A stretch of 64,000 bases of DNA from JBDHWI01 sp964590135 (GTDB lineage Bacteria; Chloroflexota; Anaerolineae; J036; Brachytrichaceae): NCBI GenBank assembly GCA_964590135.1, contig CAZPVX010000010.1:62001-126000 (forward strand). Direction: 5' to 3'. Under the pieces are notes generated by a model that was not told the DNA's origin, ran no database searches, and worked only from the letters and a program-made list of their open reading frames with translations. Both the position numbers and the translations under genes were made by a program. Within the stretch, counting starts at the first letter, position 1; the number at the start of each line of letters is the position of its first letter. Shown piece by piece: positions 25,389 to 33,913 of this stretch.

Positions 25389-26324
25389 ATGGCAACACTT
25401 GCCCCCGCACCCCTGGCCAATGAGCGCAAGTCGCGCAAGTGGCGACGCATCTTGCGCGATGGCTTGCTGTATCTCTTCCTGATTACGCTGGCGGTGATCT
25501 TCATGTTTCCGTTTTATTCGATGCTGGTCGGGTCACTGATGCCAAAGGATGAGTTGTTCCGCTCGTATCCGGTGCTGTGGCCGCCGGACGGCCCGCAGTT
25601 GACTGCCTACAAGCTTTTGTTGCAAATCGCCTCGCCGGAAGAGGTGAAGCAATCGACGCTGCAAAATATCAACAACTACAACTTCCCGCGCTACATCTTC
25701 AACACGCTGTTGATCGCCGGCGTGGCCGTGGCGCTGCAAGTGTTCCTCAACACGCTCGCCGGCTACACTTTTGCCAAGCGCAATTTCCCCTTCAAGAATC
25801 AACTGTTCAGTGTGGTGATGGCGACGCTGCTGCTGCCGACGGCGTTGAACTTCGTGCCGTTCTACCTCCTGGTCACGGTCACCTTTGGCTGGGGCAACAC
25901 CTATCTGCCGTTCTGGATTCCCAGCGCGGCCACCGCCTTTGGCATCTTCATGATGCGTCAATTCATCGCTTCGACCATTCCCGATGAGATCATCGACTCG
26001 GCGACGATCGATGGCGCGTCGCAGTTCGCCATCGCCACGCGCATTGTCATGCCGATCATGGCCGGCGGCATGGTGGTGCTGGGCATCCTCACCTTCGTTG
26101 GCATCTACAACGAGTATGTGCTGACCAATCTCATCATCAGCAAACCTGACCTGCGCACGGTGCAGTTGTTCCTCGCCAACTTCAAGGCGGCCAGCATCCG
26201 CGCACCGCAATATGACCTGCTGTTCGCCGGCAGCGTCATGGCCACCATCCCGCTGCTCGTCATCTTCTTCGTCTTCCAGCGCCGGCTGGTTGAAGGTGTG
26301 ATGTCTGGCGCTCTAAAGGGCTGA
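25389..26324 (+). CDS. Sugar ABC transporter permease, MalG-type
   Basis: 311 residues, about six membrane segments starting LLYLFLITLAVIFMFPFYSM. The EAA motif reads DEIIDSATIDGASQFAIATR, then IVMPIMAGG, as in second (MalG-like) CUT1 permeases. FPFKNQLFSVVMATLLLPTA and GIFMMRQFIAS are also family-like. It starts one base after the stop of the first permease, so translation is probably coupled. Confidence 0.93.
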   Translation: MATLAPAPLANERKSRKWRRILRDGLLYLFLITLAVIFMFPFYSMLVGSLMPKDELFRSYPVLWPPDGPQLTAYKLLLQIASPEEVKQSTLQNINNYNFPRYIFNTLLIAGVAVALQVFLNTLAGYTFAKRNFPFKNQLFSVVMATLLLPTALNFVPFYLLVTVTFGWGNTYLPFWIPSAATAFGIFMMRQFIASTIPDEIIDSATIDGASQFAIATRIVMPIMAGGMVVLGILTFVGIYNEYVLTNLIISKPDLRTVQLFLANFKAASIRAPQYDLLFAGSVMATIPLLVIFFVFQRRLVEGVMSGALKG

Positions 26325-26348
26325 AATCGCAGATAATGCACACCTTGT

Positions 26349-27191
26349 ATGCACTCGAAACATTACGATGAACCCGCCTCGATCTTCGCGCTTGCGCCGC
26401 TGCCGGCCGGCCAGTGCCTGGCGGCGACCGAGCAGGGCTTGTGGCAATTCAACGGCCAGACATGGGCGCAAGTCGCGCCGCAGTTTGCGCAGGTGCCGCT
26501 CACCTCTGTGGCCGCGCACGGCGGCGTCTGGCTGATTGGCTCTGCCGGCGACATTGCCATCTCACGCGATGCCGGCGCAACCTGGGGGCTGGCGCAACTG
26601 CCGGTGAAGGCGCACGTGCTGGCGCTCGCCATGTCACCGGCGTTCGACCGAGACGGCATTGCACTGGCCGCGACGGCGAGCGATGGGGTGCTGCGCAGCG
26701 CCGACGGCGGCTTGACCTGGCACGCCTGGAACTTCGGTCTGCTCGACCTTGCGATCAACGCCATCGCGCTTTCCCCTCATTTTGGCGACGATACGATGTG
26801 CTTCGCAGCCAGCGATCACGGCGTGTTCATCAGCACGAATGGCGGGCGCGCGTGGCAGGAGTTGCCGGCCGGCATGGAGAACGGCCCGTTCACTGCGCTG
26901 GCTGTGTCCAATGGAAATCAGGATGCCGTGCTGCTCGCCGGCACCGAGGGCAGCGGCCTGTGGAAGGCTGCGGCGCCCTTTGACCGGTGGCAGAAGGTAA
27001 AAGCGCTGCGCGCCGAGGAGATCAACTTCGTGCTGCCGGCCGCTGCCTCTGCAACGACCGGCGTGTATGCCGCCGACGGCGCGAAGTGGACCAAGCTGTC
27101 AGAAGAGAACGATGTGGTGTGCATGGCAACGCTCGACGACGGCACGCTGGTGTGCGGCACCGCCGGCGCCGGCGTCTGGCACGCGAAGTAA
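26349..27191 (+). CDS. BNR/Asp-box beta-propeller protein
   Basis: 280 residues with repeated Asp-box motifs, S-x-D-G/A-G-x-T-W: ISRDAGATWG, LRSADGGLTWH and ISTNGGRAWQE, spaced about 50 residues, as in sialidase or YCF48-type propellers. There is no signal peptide, so it is probably cytoplasmic. Asp boxes are structural and give no substrate. The gene is 24 bases after the permease gene on the same strand, so it may belong to the sugar operon. It is convergent with the mannonate dehydratase gene; a hairpin lies in the 84-base gap. Confidence 0.78.
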   Translation: MHSKHYDEPASIFALAPLPAGQCLAATEQGLWQFNGQTWAQVAPQFAQVPLTSVAAHGGVWLIGSAGDIAISRDAGATWGLAQLPVKAHVLALAMSPAFDRDGIALAATASDGVLRSADGGLTWHAWNFGLLDLAINAIALSPHFGDDTMCFAASDHGVFISTNGGRAWQELPAGMENGPFTALAVSNGNQDAVLLAGTEGSGLWKAAAPFDRWQKVKALRAEEINFVLPAAASATTGVYAADGAKWTKLSEENDVVCMATLDDGTLVCGTAGAGVWHAK

Positions 27192-27193
27192 TG

Positions 27194-27263
27194 TCTCTCG
27201 CAAGGGCGCAACAGCGCAAAGCCGGCAAGCAAAGCCCGTGCCGCTTGACGCCTTTGCGAGAGA
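27194..27263. terminator. Imperfect long inverted repeat between convergent genes
   Basis: TCTCTCGCAAGGGCG (27194-27208) and CGCCTTTGCGAGAGA (27249-27263) pair with one mismatch across a 40-base loop. It fills the gap between the convergent propeller and mannonate dehydratase genes. Such GCAAAGGCG-type repeats recur in intergenic regions of many genomes. There is no good T-run on either side, so it may be a weak bidirectional terminator or an RNA stabiliser. Confidence 0.4.
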
Positions 27264-27275
27264 TCAAGTCGATCG

Positions 27276-28277
27276 TTACTGCGAGACTGCGTTCACGGCC
27301 TGCAGCAACCCCTTCATGTAGCCGGTGGCGAAGGCGCGCCCGCGATGGTTCCAGGGCGTATCGTTCACCATCTTCGGCACGTGGTCGTCAATCAGGAAGC
27401 CCTTGAAGCCGGTCTCCTTGAGCTTCAGCATGACCTTGAACATGTCGCTGTTGCCCTCGTCGATGAAGCACTCCGTGAAATCATCCCCGCCGCCCTTCAC
27501 ATCACGGAAGTGGATGTAGAACAGCCGGCCCTGCCGGCCGAAGTGATCGATGCTTTCCAGCACGCCGGCGCCGGCGCGCATCTCGCTCCAGCAGCCGTGG
27601 CAGTAATCCAGGCCGTGCATCGGGCTGGGGTGGGTGTCCATCGCGCGCTTGAAATTTTCAAAGTTGCGGAACAGGCGCGGGATGCCGCCGAGAATCGGCA
27701 CAGGCGGGTCGTCGGGGTGCAGCGCCATGCGCACGTTGTATTCCTCGGCCACCGGCAAAATGCGCTGCATGTACCAGTCGTAGTTCGCCCACATCTCGTC
27801 TTCGTTGTAAACGCGGTCATATGACAGCGGCGCCTGGCTGGCGAGGTTGGCGTGGAAGCCGTTGCTGATTGCGCCACCGCGAATGGGCGTGGTGTTCTGT
27901 GTGCGCCACACGCCGGTGGCGATGAAGTGATAACCGAAGATGGGGATGCCGGCGCGCCCGAGATTGCGGATCGTCTCCTGCATGTTCTCCAACTGTTGCT
28001 CGCGGCCTTCCTGGCCGAGCATGATCTTGTTGTAGAAGTGGATCGGCACGTTCTCGATGGCGATCAGTCGCAGGCCGCGGTCCTCAGCGCGCGTCTTCAG
28101 GTGCAGCATGTCCTGAAATTCAAGCCGGCCGGTGTCCTTCATCGTCGCCGGCAGGTTGTACAGGTTCATCTGCACATCTTCGAGACCCATCTGCAGGGCG
28201 AACTCGAGAAACTCATCGCTCAGCTCGTTCACCTGGCCGATGCCGATGCGCATGGGAAGGGTGTTGATGTCGATCAT
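27276..28277 (-). CDS. uxuA: Mannonate dehydratase family protein
   Basis: 333 residues, TIM-barrel of the UxuA type. Recognisable parts: FGYHFIATGVWRTQ, the metal-site stretch MALHPDDPPVPILGGIPRLF, the YCHGCWSEM strand, FYIHFRDVKGGGDDFTECF with a following DEGNSDM, and a final IDDHVPKM. UxuA converts D-mannonate to 2-keto-3-deoxygluconate in hexuronate breakdown, using Mn2+ or Fe2+. The usual His/Cys/Asp metal ligands are plausibly present (HPDD, Cys/His in YCHGCW, and ECF), but I could not align them exactly. Its position beside a sugar ABC operon suggests uptake and breakdown of hexuronate-type sugars. Length and motifs are shorter than E. coli UxuA (394). Confidence 0.85.
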   Translation of the reverse strand: MIDINTLPMRIGIGQVNELSDEFLEFALQMGLEDVQMNLYNLPATMKDTGRLEFQDMLHLKTRAEDRGLRLIAIENVPIHFYNKIMLGQEGREQQLENMQETIRNLGRAGIPIFGYHFIATGVWRTQNTTPIRGGAISNGFHANLASQAPLSYDRVYNEDEMWANYDWYMQRILPVAEEYNVRMALHPDDPPVPILGGIPRLFRNFENFKRAMDTHPSPMHGLDYCHGCWSEMRAGAGVLESIDHFGRQGRLFYIHFRDVKGGGDDFTECFIDEGNSDMFKVMLKLKETGFKGFLIDDHVPKMVNDTPWNHRGRAFATGYMKGLLQAVNAVSQ

Positions 28278-28418
28278 GGTTGGTAATTTGTGACTGGCAA
28301 TTGGATGATCAAAGTTTGATCACCGTCAGTGAAGCACAGGTCGCGCATACGCGCCAATGCTGGATTTTGCCCCCAAGACGACTATCAAGATAGGCCTTTG
28401 GCACAACGAGGTCCAGCC

Positions 28419-29120
28419 ATGAAGCACCCATTATTTATTGTCTTTGTTGCAGCAGCGCTGCTTGTTGCGCAACCTGTTTTCGCCCAATCCCGACAAGATT
28501 TACCCGCCGGCGACGATGCCATCGTCACCCGGATCGTGGATGGTGACACGATTGAAGTGCGCATCAACGACGCGCGCTTTACAGTGCGCTACATCGGCAT
28601 TGACGCGCCGGAAACGAAAGGCCCGCCGGCGCAGACCTGCCTCTCGCGCCAGGCCACTACCGCCAACAAGGCGCTGGTGTTGGGCAAGACGCTGCGCCTG
28701 GAGCGCGATGTGAGCGAGACCGACAGGTATGGCCGGTTATTGCGCTATGCCTACCTGCCCGACGGCACACTGGTGAACGAGAAACTCGTGCTGGATGGTT
28801 TTGCGTTGATCGCGACGTATCCGCCGGATGTGAAATACGTCGATGCGCTGGCGGCAGCACAGCAGAAAGCGCGCGAAAGCAACGCCGGCTTGTGGAGCAA
28901 GTGTCCGCAGCTGGCGGCTGCCGGCATTCGCTCGTCACAACCCGCCGCAACGGCGATTGCGCCGGCGGCAGACTGCGATCCTTCGTATCCCACAATTTGC
29001 ATCCCACCCGGCATCGATGATCTTGATTGTCCCGACATCCCGCATCGTCGCTTCGAGGTGCGCCCGCCAGACCCGCATCGCTTCGACGGCGACCACGACG
29101 GAATTGGTTGTGAGAAGTAG
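28419..29120 (+). CDS. Secreted staphylococcal-nuclease-like protein with excalibur domain
   Basis: 233 residues from ATG 28419, which begins a good signal peptide (MKHPLFIVFVAAALLVAQPVFA); the open 30 codons upstream are not expected to be translated. The SNase OB-fold follows: IVTRIVDGDTIEVRIN, RYIGIDAPETKG, a DVSETDRYGRLLRYAYLPDG strand with catalytic-type Glu/Arg, and AAQQKARESNAGLWSKC. The C-terminus ends in a DGDHDGIGCE motif, an excalibur Ca2+-binding signature, after a Cys-rich stretch. It should degrade DNA or RNA outside the cell, with Ca2+. Convergent with the acetyltransferase gene, separated by only 7 bases. Confidence 0.9.
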   Translation: MKHPLFIVFVAAALLVAQPVFAQSRQDLPAGDDAIVTRIVDGDTIEVRINDARFTVRYIGIDAPETKGPPAQTCLSRQATTANKALVLGKTLRLERDVSETDRYGRLLRYAYLPDGTLVNEKLVLDGFALIATYPPDVKYVDALAAAQQKARESNAGLWSKCPQLAAAGIRSSQPAATAIAPAADCDPSYPTICIPPGIDDLDCPDIPHRRFEVRPPDPHRFDGDHDGIGCEK

Positions 29121-29127
29121 CGCCTGA

Positions 29128-29934
29128 TCAATGGCCGGTCGTCCCTGCCGGCGCAAGGCTTGCGCGCGCTTCATCGCATTCTTCGTCCACGCCGAACGGG
29201 TGCAAGAAGACGGTTTCGTTTGCAGTCAGTCGCGTCGTCACAACCCTGACCAGATCACGACTGCGCATCAGGCGCGCCTCCGCATGCCCCACGCTTCCGC
29301 GACGCTGCAAGCCCTCAGCTTCCAGCCAGCTGTCGACCAGGGCGAATTTCTGGCAGCAGTGATCAATCTCGCCATAGTGCACGCGCGAGAGCGCGCCGTT
29401 GACGCGTGCCACAATGCTCTTCTTGCGCCGATAACGCACGCCTGCCAGCGACTCGGCCAAGTGGATCGTGGTATTGGCATCGTGCCCCACGCCCAGCAAC
29501 AGCACCTGCCCATCGAGTTCGCAGACGCGACCGACTGGACTGTCCAACCCGTGCGGCACGTCAAGCGGGTGCGGCGCCGTGATGCGGCTGGCTTCGGGGC
29601 CGCGCGCGGCGAAGGCGTGCGGGCTGTCGCTGCGCAGCACGGCGGGCAGGCGCCAGAAGGTCTCAGCGACGATGCCCATGCCGATGCACGGGGTGCGCAG
29701 CGGATCAAACGGTTGGTCGTCGTCATCGGTCATGCTGGGCATCACCAGTGTGCCGGCCGGCCCAACAGCCTCTTGCAATGCTGCGATCAGACCGAGTGGG
29801 CCGCCCTCGACTGGTTTGATCTGCGAGAAGGCGGCATGCACCAGCAGCGCGCAGCCTGGGATCACACCGAGATCGTGCATCTGGCGCGTCAGGCGCGCCA
29901 GGGGGATTGGTGCGCGCTGTTCAGTTGTCATCAT
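29128..29934 (-). CDS. AAC(3)-family N-acetyltransferase
   Basis: 268 residues from ATG 29934, whose ATGA overlaps the stop codon of the kinase gene upstream. Family features of the antibiotic NAT (AAC(3)) superfamily: LVHAAFSQIKPVEGGPLGLI, GTLVMPSMTDDDD, GMGIVAETFWRLP, RSDSPHAFAARG, and the acetyl-CoA/active-site block with DSPVGRVCELDGQVLLLGVG followed by HDANTTIHLAE. The family acetylates amine groups (the 3-amine of aminoglycosides or sugar amines), using acetyl-CoA. In Chloroflexota its natural role is unknown; resistance is possible but not shown. Translationally coupled to a small kinase gene. Confidence 0.87.
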   Translation of the reverse strand: MMTTEQRAPIPLARLTRQMHDLGVIPGCALLVHAAFSQIKPVEGGPLGLIAALQEAVGPAGTLVMPSMTDDDDQPFDPLRTPCIGMGIVAETFWRLPAVLRSDSPHAFAARGPEASRITAPHPLDVPHGLDSPVGRVCELDGQVLLLGVGHDANTTIHLAESLAGVRYRRKKSIVARVNGALSRVHYGEIDHCCQKFALVDSWLEAEGLQRRGSVGHAEARLMRSRDLVRVVTTRLTANETVFLHPFGVDEECDEARASLAPAGTTGH

Positions 29935-30533
29935 TGAATGGCTAGCAGCATTCGTTCCAATGTGCTGTCCCAGGGTCGCGCTGGCAGCGCGGTCAGATTG
30001 TGACGATGGCACTCCGCCTGCAACCAATTTCCAAACAGCCAACTCACATGCGCCCGCCCGGATTGTTCGCCGGCCCCCGGCTCGCGCAGAGCATAGTTGC
30101 GTGCGATTTGACTCTCGTCGGGTTCATAGAGCCAGACTGCCTTCACCTGCGACATGCCCTTGAACAGCCGCCATTGCGCGACCGTCTCCGGCAGAAGATA
30201 GTCGCCTTCCAGCACGATCGGCGTGCGCGCCTCGACGTGATTGGCAACCACAGCTTCGACCGCCGGCGCGAGCACGCGGCACACAGCCAGGTGCAGCGTC
30301 AGGATCTCTTGCGCCGGCAGGTGCATCGCTGCTGGATGCGTGCGCCAATAGTGCAGCGCCGGCTGTTGCTCTGGCGTGGTCAGCGCTTCGAGCGTGATGC
30401 ACAGATCGTCCAACTCGCTGATTCCGATATCGAAATGGCGCGCCAGCCGATAGCTCACGCCTGTCTTGCCAACCCCGGAAGGGCCGCCGAGCAGCAACAC
30501 GTCCCAGTCGCGCATTGTGGAAGGTGTTTCCAT
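29931..30533 (-). CDS. P-loop small-molecule kinase-like protein
   Basis: 200 residues from ATG 30533 (METPSTMRDW); an ATG at 30515 or the longer frame up to 30581 are alternatives, none with a clear Shine-Dalgarno. Near the start is a P-loop, VLLLGGPSGVGKTGVSYRLA, then ISELDDLCITLEAL, PIVLEGDYLLPETVAQW (Walker-B-like acidic turn), VKAVWLYEPDESQIARN and REPGAGEQSGRAH (lid-like). This is the general outline of zeta-toxin/2-phosphoglycerate-kinase/shikimate-kinase-like phosphotransferases. The exact substrate is not known. The 3' end overlaps the AAC(3)-like gene by 4 bases, so the two enzymes may modify the same small molecule. Confidence 0.72.
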   Translation of the reverse strand: METPSTMRDWDVLLLGGPSGVGKTGVSYRLARHFDIGISELDDLCITLEALTTPEQQPALHYWRTHPAAMHLPAQEILTLHLAVCRVLAPAVEAVVANHVEARTPIVLEGDYLLPETVAQWRLFKGMSQVKAVWLYEPDESQIARNYALREPGAGEQSGRAHVSWLFGNWLQAECHRHNLTALPARPWDSTLERMLLAIQ

Positions 30534-30632
30534 GCCCGCACTATCGCATGAAAACAGGCCGGCGTCAGCGCCGGCATGCAAGGTGCTGACTTTTGACCCT
30601 GCCCAACCTTCCGCTCAGGTTTGTGAATCCTG

Positions 30633-32024
30633 TCATGCCGGCAGCGTTGCGCTTTCTCCGCTTTGCGTCACCGGGCTGAAGCGCGCCTCACTTGGCACAA
30701 GTCGCATCGGCATCCCATGCGCCGGGCGCAGCGTCACCAGCGGTTGAAGCCCGGGGTCGCCGGCGCCGGCGTATTCCAGCATCCAGCGTTGTGCCACAGT
30801 CGCCAGCACCAGCTTCGCCTCCATCTGCGCGAACTGATTGCCGATGCAGATGCGCGGCCCGCCGCCAAACGGGAAGTAGGCGAATTTTGGCAGGCGTTTC
30901 TCGAACTCCGGCGTCCAGCGCTCCGGTCGAAATGCATCCGGCGCGTCGAAGAAGCGCGCGTCATGGTGCATCGCCCAAGGGCTGATGCCGACGATGCTGT
31001 CTTTCTTTAGCAGTGCGCCGCCAATCTCCACAGCCTCGATCGATTCGCGCGAGGTGAACCACACCGGCGGCCGCACACGCAGCGTCTCCTTGACGATCTG
31101 ATCGAGATAGGGCAGGTTGGCGAGGTCGTGCATCGCCGGTGCGCGGCCGGCCAGCACTGCGTCCAGCTCGCGATGAAACTTCTCGCGTATTTCAGGGTGT
31201 TGCGACAACAGCCACCACGCCCATGTCAGCGTGTTGGCGGTGGTCTCGTGGCCGGCGACAAACAAGGTGAACGCCTCGTCGCGCGCCTGCTTGTCGGTCA
31301 TGCCGCCCTTGCCGTCGTCGTCGCGCGCCAGCAGCAGCATCGAAAGCAGGTCGCCCTTGTCCTCGCCGCTTCTGCGTCGCTCATGAATGAAGCCCAGCAC
31401 GGTCTGGTTGATGGTGTCGAGCGATTGCGCAGCGCGCTTGTTGGTGCGGGTGGGCAGCCACGCCGGCGGCACGATGATCGAGTTGAACTGCCGGATCATA
31501 ATTTCCTGCCCAGCCGTGATGGCCTCGCCCAGCTTTTCGGATTCGGCATCGACATCAGCGTTGAATAGCGTCTTCGATACGATACTGAGTGTGAGCTTCA
31601 TCATGTCGTGGTCGATGTTGCGCTGGTCCTGTGCGCGCCAGCCGCGCATCATGCGCTCGGCGTGTTCAACCATCGTGGTTGCGTAGGCTTCGATGCGCTT
31701 GTGATGGAATGCCGGCTGCACCAGTTTGCGTTGCCGGCGCCAGTGCTCGCCATCGGCTGTCAACAGGCCCTGACCCAACGATGCCTCAAAAATCTTCTTG
31801 AGCTGGCGCGTCTTGTAGAACGACTTCGCTTTTTCCACCAGCACCTGATAAATGAAATCGGGGTGATTGACCAATAGAAGCGGTCGCGGGCCGAAGGGGA
31901 TGTGCGAGAGATCGCCCAACTGTGCCGCCTCCTCAAGCACACCCAGACTATCGTTGCGGAAGCGCAGCAGCGAGCCGAGGCCAAGCACGCCGCCCCTCAC
32001 AGAAGGGATGTTTTTCGTCGCCAT
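30633..32024 (-). CDS. Cytochrome P450
   Basis: 463 residues. The haem-binding loop FPFGGGPRICIGNQFA lies near residues 384-399 with the Cys thiolate at about 393. The I-helix oxygen-activation motif is FVAGHETTANTL, the K-helix ExxR is in KETLRVRPPVW, and the PERF-type motif is FRPERWTPEFEKRLP. It is most like the soluble CYP4/CYP102-type fatty-acid hydroxylase group (WRRQRKLVQPAFHHKR in the C-helix). No N-terminal membrane anchor is evident. No ferredoxin or reductase gene is adjacent, so the redox partner is encoded elsewhere. Confidence 0.95.
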   Translation of the reverse strand: MATKNIPSVRGGVLGLGSLLRFRNDSLGVLEEAAQLGDLSHIPFGPRPLLLVNHPDFIYQVLVEKAKSFYKTRQLKKIFEASLGQGLLTADGEHWRRQRKLVQPAFHHKRIEAYATTMVEHAERMMRGWRAQDQRNIDHDMMKLTLSIVSKTLFNADVDAESEKLGEAITAGQEIMIRQFNSIIVPPAWLPTRTNKRAAQSLDTINQTVLGFIHERRRSGEDKGDLLSMLLLARDDDGKGGMTDKQARDEAFTLFVAGHETTANTLTWAWWLLSQHPEIREKFHRELDAVLAGRAPAMHDLANLPYLDQIVKETLRVRPPVWFTSRESIEAVEIGGALLKKDSIVGISPWAMHHDARFFDAPDAFRPERWTPEFEKRLPKFAYFPFGGGPRICIGNQFAQMEAKLVLATVAQRWMLEYAGAGDPGLQPLVTLRPAHGMPMRLVPSEARFSPVTQSGESATLPA

Positions 32025-32065
32025 GTGACGATGATACGGCTGGTGCGATCAAGGTCTGGCGAATT

Positions 32066-32512
32066 TTAGAAATCTGTCAGGCTTGATTGACGCAGCAAAT
32101 CGATCAACCCATCTGGATACACCGGCTCAGCATCGCTGAACTCCTCCAGCCGCTTCCACATGGCAAGGATGGGGAAATCGGCCACGTCCTCGCTGCCGTG
32201 AATGGTGGGCAAGTCGTAGGTTGCTGCATCGACGAACGCGCCGTCAAACACGAGCACGATCTCGTGCCCCATTTCGCCGTTGTAGGTGAAGATGTTTTCC
32301 AGCGCGCCGAGGTAGCGCAAGTCTTGAATCTCTGCGCCGATCTCCTCGCGCAACTCGCGGTGCAGCGTGTCGATGGCGCGCTCGCCAAATTCGATCCCGC
32401 CGCCCAGCGGCCGGTAGAAGCGCGCGCCGGTGTCAGGGCGCGTGAATTCACTGACGAGGATGCGCCCGCGATGGCTGAAGATGCAGATGGCGAGCGGGCG
32501 GATGCGGGGCAT
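32066..32512 (-). CDS. Nudix hydrolase
   Basis: 148 residues, a single Nudix domain. The Nudix box is intact: GGGIEFGERAIDTLHRELRE then EIGAEI, giving Gx5Ex7REUxEExGU with the three catalytic Glu. It would hydrolyse a nucleoside diphosphate linked to another moiety; the substrate cannot be inferred. It is downstream on the same strand as the P450 gene's neighbour set but separated by about 40 bases from the P450 stop-to-start side; no shared operon is certain. Confidence 0.92.
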   Translation of the reverse strand: MPRIRPLAICIFSHRGRILVSEFTRPDTGARFYRPLGGGIEFGERAIDTLHRELREEIGAEIQDLRYLGALENIFTYNGEMGHEIVLVFDGAFVDAATYDLPTIHGSEDVADFPILAMWKRLEEFSDAEPVYPDGLIDLLRQSSLTDF

Positions 32513-32525
32513 GCTTCATTTCAGC

Positions 32526-32608
32526 GCAAAGGCACAGAGAAGCTGGGCGCAAGGAACGTGCTGTTGCAGTTGCCTTTGTGCGTCTGCCTCTCTGCGCCCT
32601 TGTGTCAG
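32526..32608. repeat. Imperfect inverted repeat of GCAAAGGC/CAGAG type
   Basis: Between the Nudix gene and the SPT-like gene, a stretch with GCGCAAAGGCACAGAG near 32524-32540 is repeated in inverted form around 32590-32606 (CTCTCTGCGCCCTTGTG). Arms are imperfect. This motif resembles intergenic repeats seen in many bacteria and could fold into a long hairpin that ends transcription of the minus-strand SPT-like gene. Low confidence on exact boundaries. Confidence 0.3.
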
Positions 32609-32614
32609 ATTCTG

Positions 32615-33826
32615 TCACGCCGGCTGCAAAAAGCCCGTCTCTTCGCCCACTTTCGCAAACACCTCCAACACCCTTTCAATTTGGGTGTCGGTATGGGTTG
32701 CCATGTAGCTGGTGCGCAGCAGGCTCTTGTTGGGCGGCACGCCGGGCGGCAGCACCGGGTTCGTGTACACGCCGTTGTTGAACATCGCCTGCCACATGAA
32801 CACGGTGTGCATGTCGTTGCCGATGTGGATCGGGATGATCGGTGTGACGCTCTCGCCGATGTTGTAGCCGATCTTGGTCAGGCCGGCGCGCACCTTGGCT
32901 GCCTGTGTATGCACGCGCGTCACATAGCTGGGGTCCTCTTCAATGATGTCGAGGCAGGCCAGCACCGTAGCGACGTTTGCCGGCGGCATGGACGCGCTGA
33001 AGATCAACGAGCGCGCGTGGTGCTGGATGTAGTCGATCACGTCCTTGTTGCCGGCGATCACGCCGCCCAGTGACGCAAACGATTTGCTGAACGTGCCCAT
33101 GATGAGATCAACGTCGTTCACGCGGTTGAAGTGGAAGTGCGTGCCGCGCCCGCCTTCGCCCATCACGCCCAGGCCGTGCGCATCATCCACGAAAAAGCGC
33201 GCGCCATACTGCTTGCACAGGTCGGCGATCTGCGGCACCGGCGCGAGGTCGCCGCCCATCGAATACACCCCGTCGACGATGACCATCACGCCGGCCTTCG
33301 ACGATTCGACGTGCGCGTCCTTCAACAGGCGCTCCAAGTCCTCAAGGTCGTTGTGCTTGAAGCGCTTCATCTTGCAGCCGGCCATCTTGATCGAGTCGAC
33401 CAGCGAGGCGTGAATCTCCTTGTCGGCGATGACGATGTCGTCGCTGCCCATCAATGCCGTGATTGCGCCGAGGTTGCTCTGGTAGCCGGTGCCGAAGATC
33501 AGCGCGGCTTCCTTGCCGAGAAACTTCGCCAGCCGCTGCTCCAGCGCCTTGTGAATCTCCAGCGTGCCATTCAAGAAGCGGCTGCCGGTGCAGGATGTGC
33601 CGTAATGCGTGATCGCGTCGATGGCTGCCTGGCGCACTTTGGGGTGCGTGGTCAATCCCAGATAGTTGTTCGAGCCGATCATGATCAGCCGCCGGCCATC
33701 CACCACCACCTCAGTGCCTTCGGTTTCGCTCAGCGGCCGGAAATACGGATAAATGCCCATCTCGCGGCCCATGCGCGCTGCCTTGAGGACGGGATCTCTT
33801 GCGATTTTGTTGAAAAGGTCAGCCAT
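32615..33826 (-). CDS. Alpha-oxoamine synthase, serine-palmitoyltransferase-like
   Basis: 403 residues of the PLP fold-type-I alpha-oxoamine synthase family (AONS, KBL, ALAS, SPT). Features: MGIYPYFRPLSETEGTEVVV, SNNYLGLTTHPKVR, SRFLNGTLEIHKALE, the ring-stacking VVDD-like strand FFVDDAHGLGVMGEGG, and the PLP lysine in GTFSKSFASLGG (Lys248), then RSLIFSASMPPANVAT. Order and wording are closest to bacterial serine palmitoyltransferase (Sphingobacterium/Bacteroidetes type), which condenses Ser with palmitoyl-CoA to start sphingolipid synthesis, rather than to BioF or Kbl. Without neighbours for sphingolipid synthesis the substrate is uncertain. Cytoplasmic, probably membrane-associated. Confidence 0.87.
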   Translation of the reverse strand: MADLFNKIARDPVLKAARMGREMGIYPYFRPLSETEGTEVVVDGRRLIMIGSNNYLGLTTHPKVRQAAIDAITHYGTSCTGSRFLNGTLEIHKALEQRLAKFLGKEAALIFGTGYQSNLGAITALMGSDDIVIADKEIHASLVDSIKMAGCKMKRFKHNDLEDLERLLKDAHVESSKAGVMVIVDGVYSMGGDLAPVPQIADLCKQYGARFFVDDAHGLGVMGEGGRGTHFHFNRVNDVDLIMGTFSKSFASLGGVIAGNKDVIDYIQHHARSLIFSASMPPANVATVLACLDIIEEDPSYVTRVHTQAAKVRAGLTKIGYNIGESVTPIIPIHIGNDMHTVFMWQAMFNNGVYTNPVLPPGVPPNKSLLRTSYMATHTDTQIERVLEVFAKVGEETGFLQPA

Positions 33827-33913
33827 TGGGGGATTGTTGTCCTTGGAACGAATGTCCTTGATGATGCGCAGGAATTATACGTGTCGCGAGGCAGACAGCC
33901 ATTGCGATGCGCA

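Noticed and set aside
17343..30533. APH-like, AAC(3)-like and P-loop kinase genes as an antibiotic-resistance cluster
   Set aside because: The genes are 12 kb apart with unrelated genes between them; these families are common housekeeping-type enzymes in environmental bacteria.
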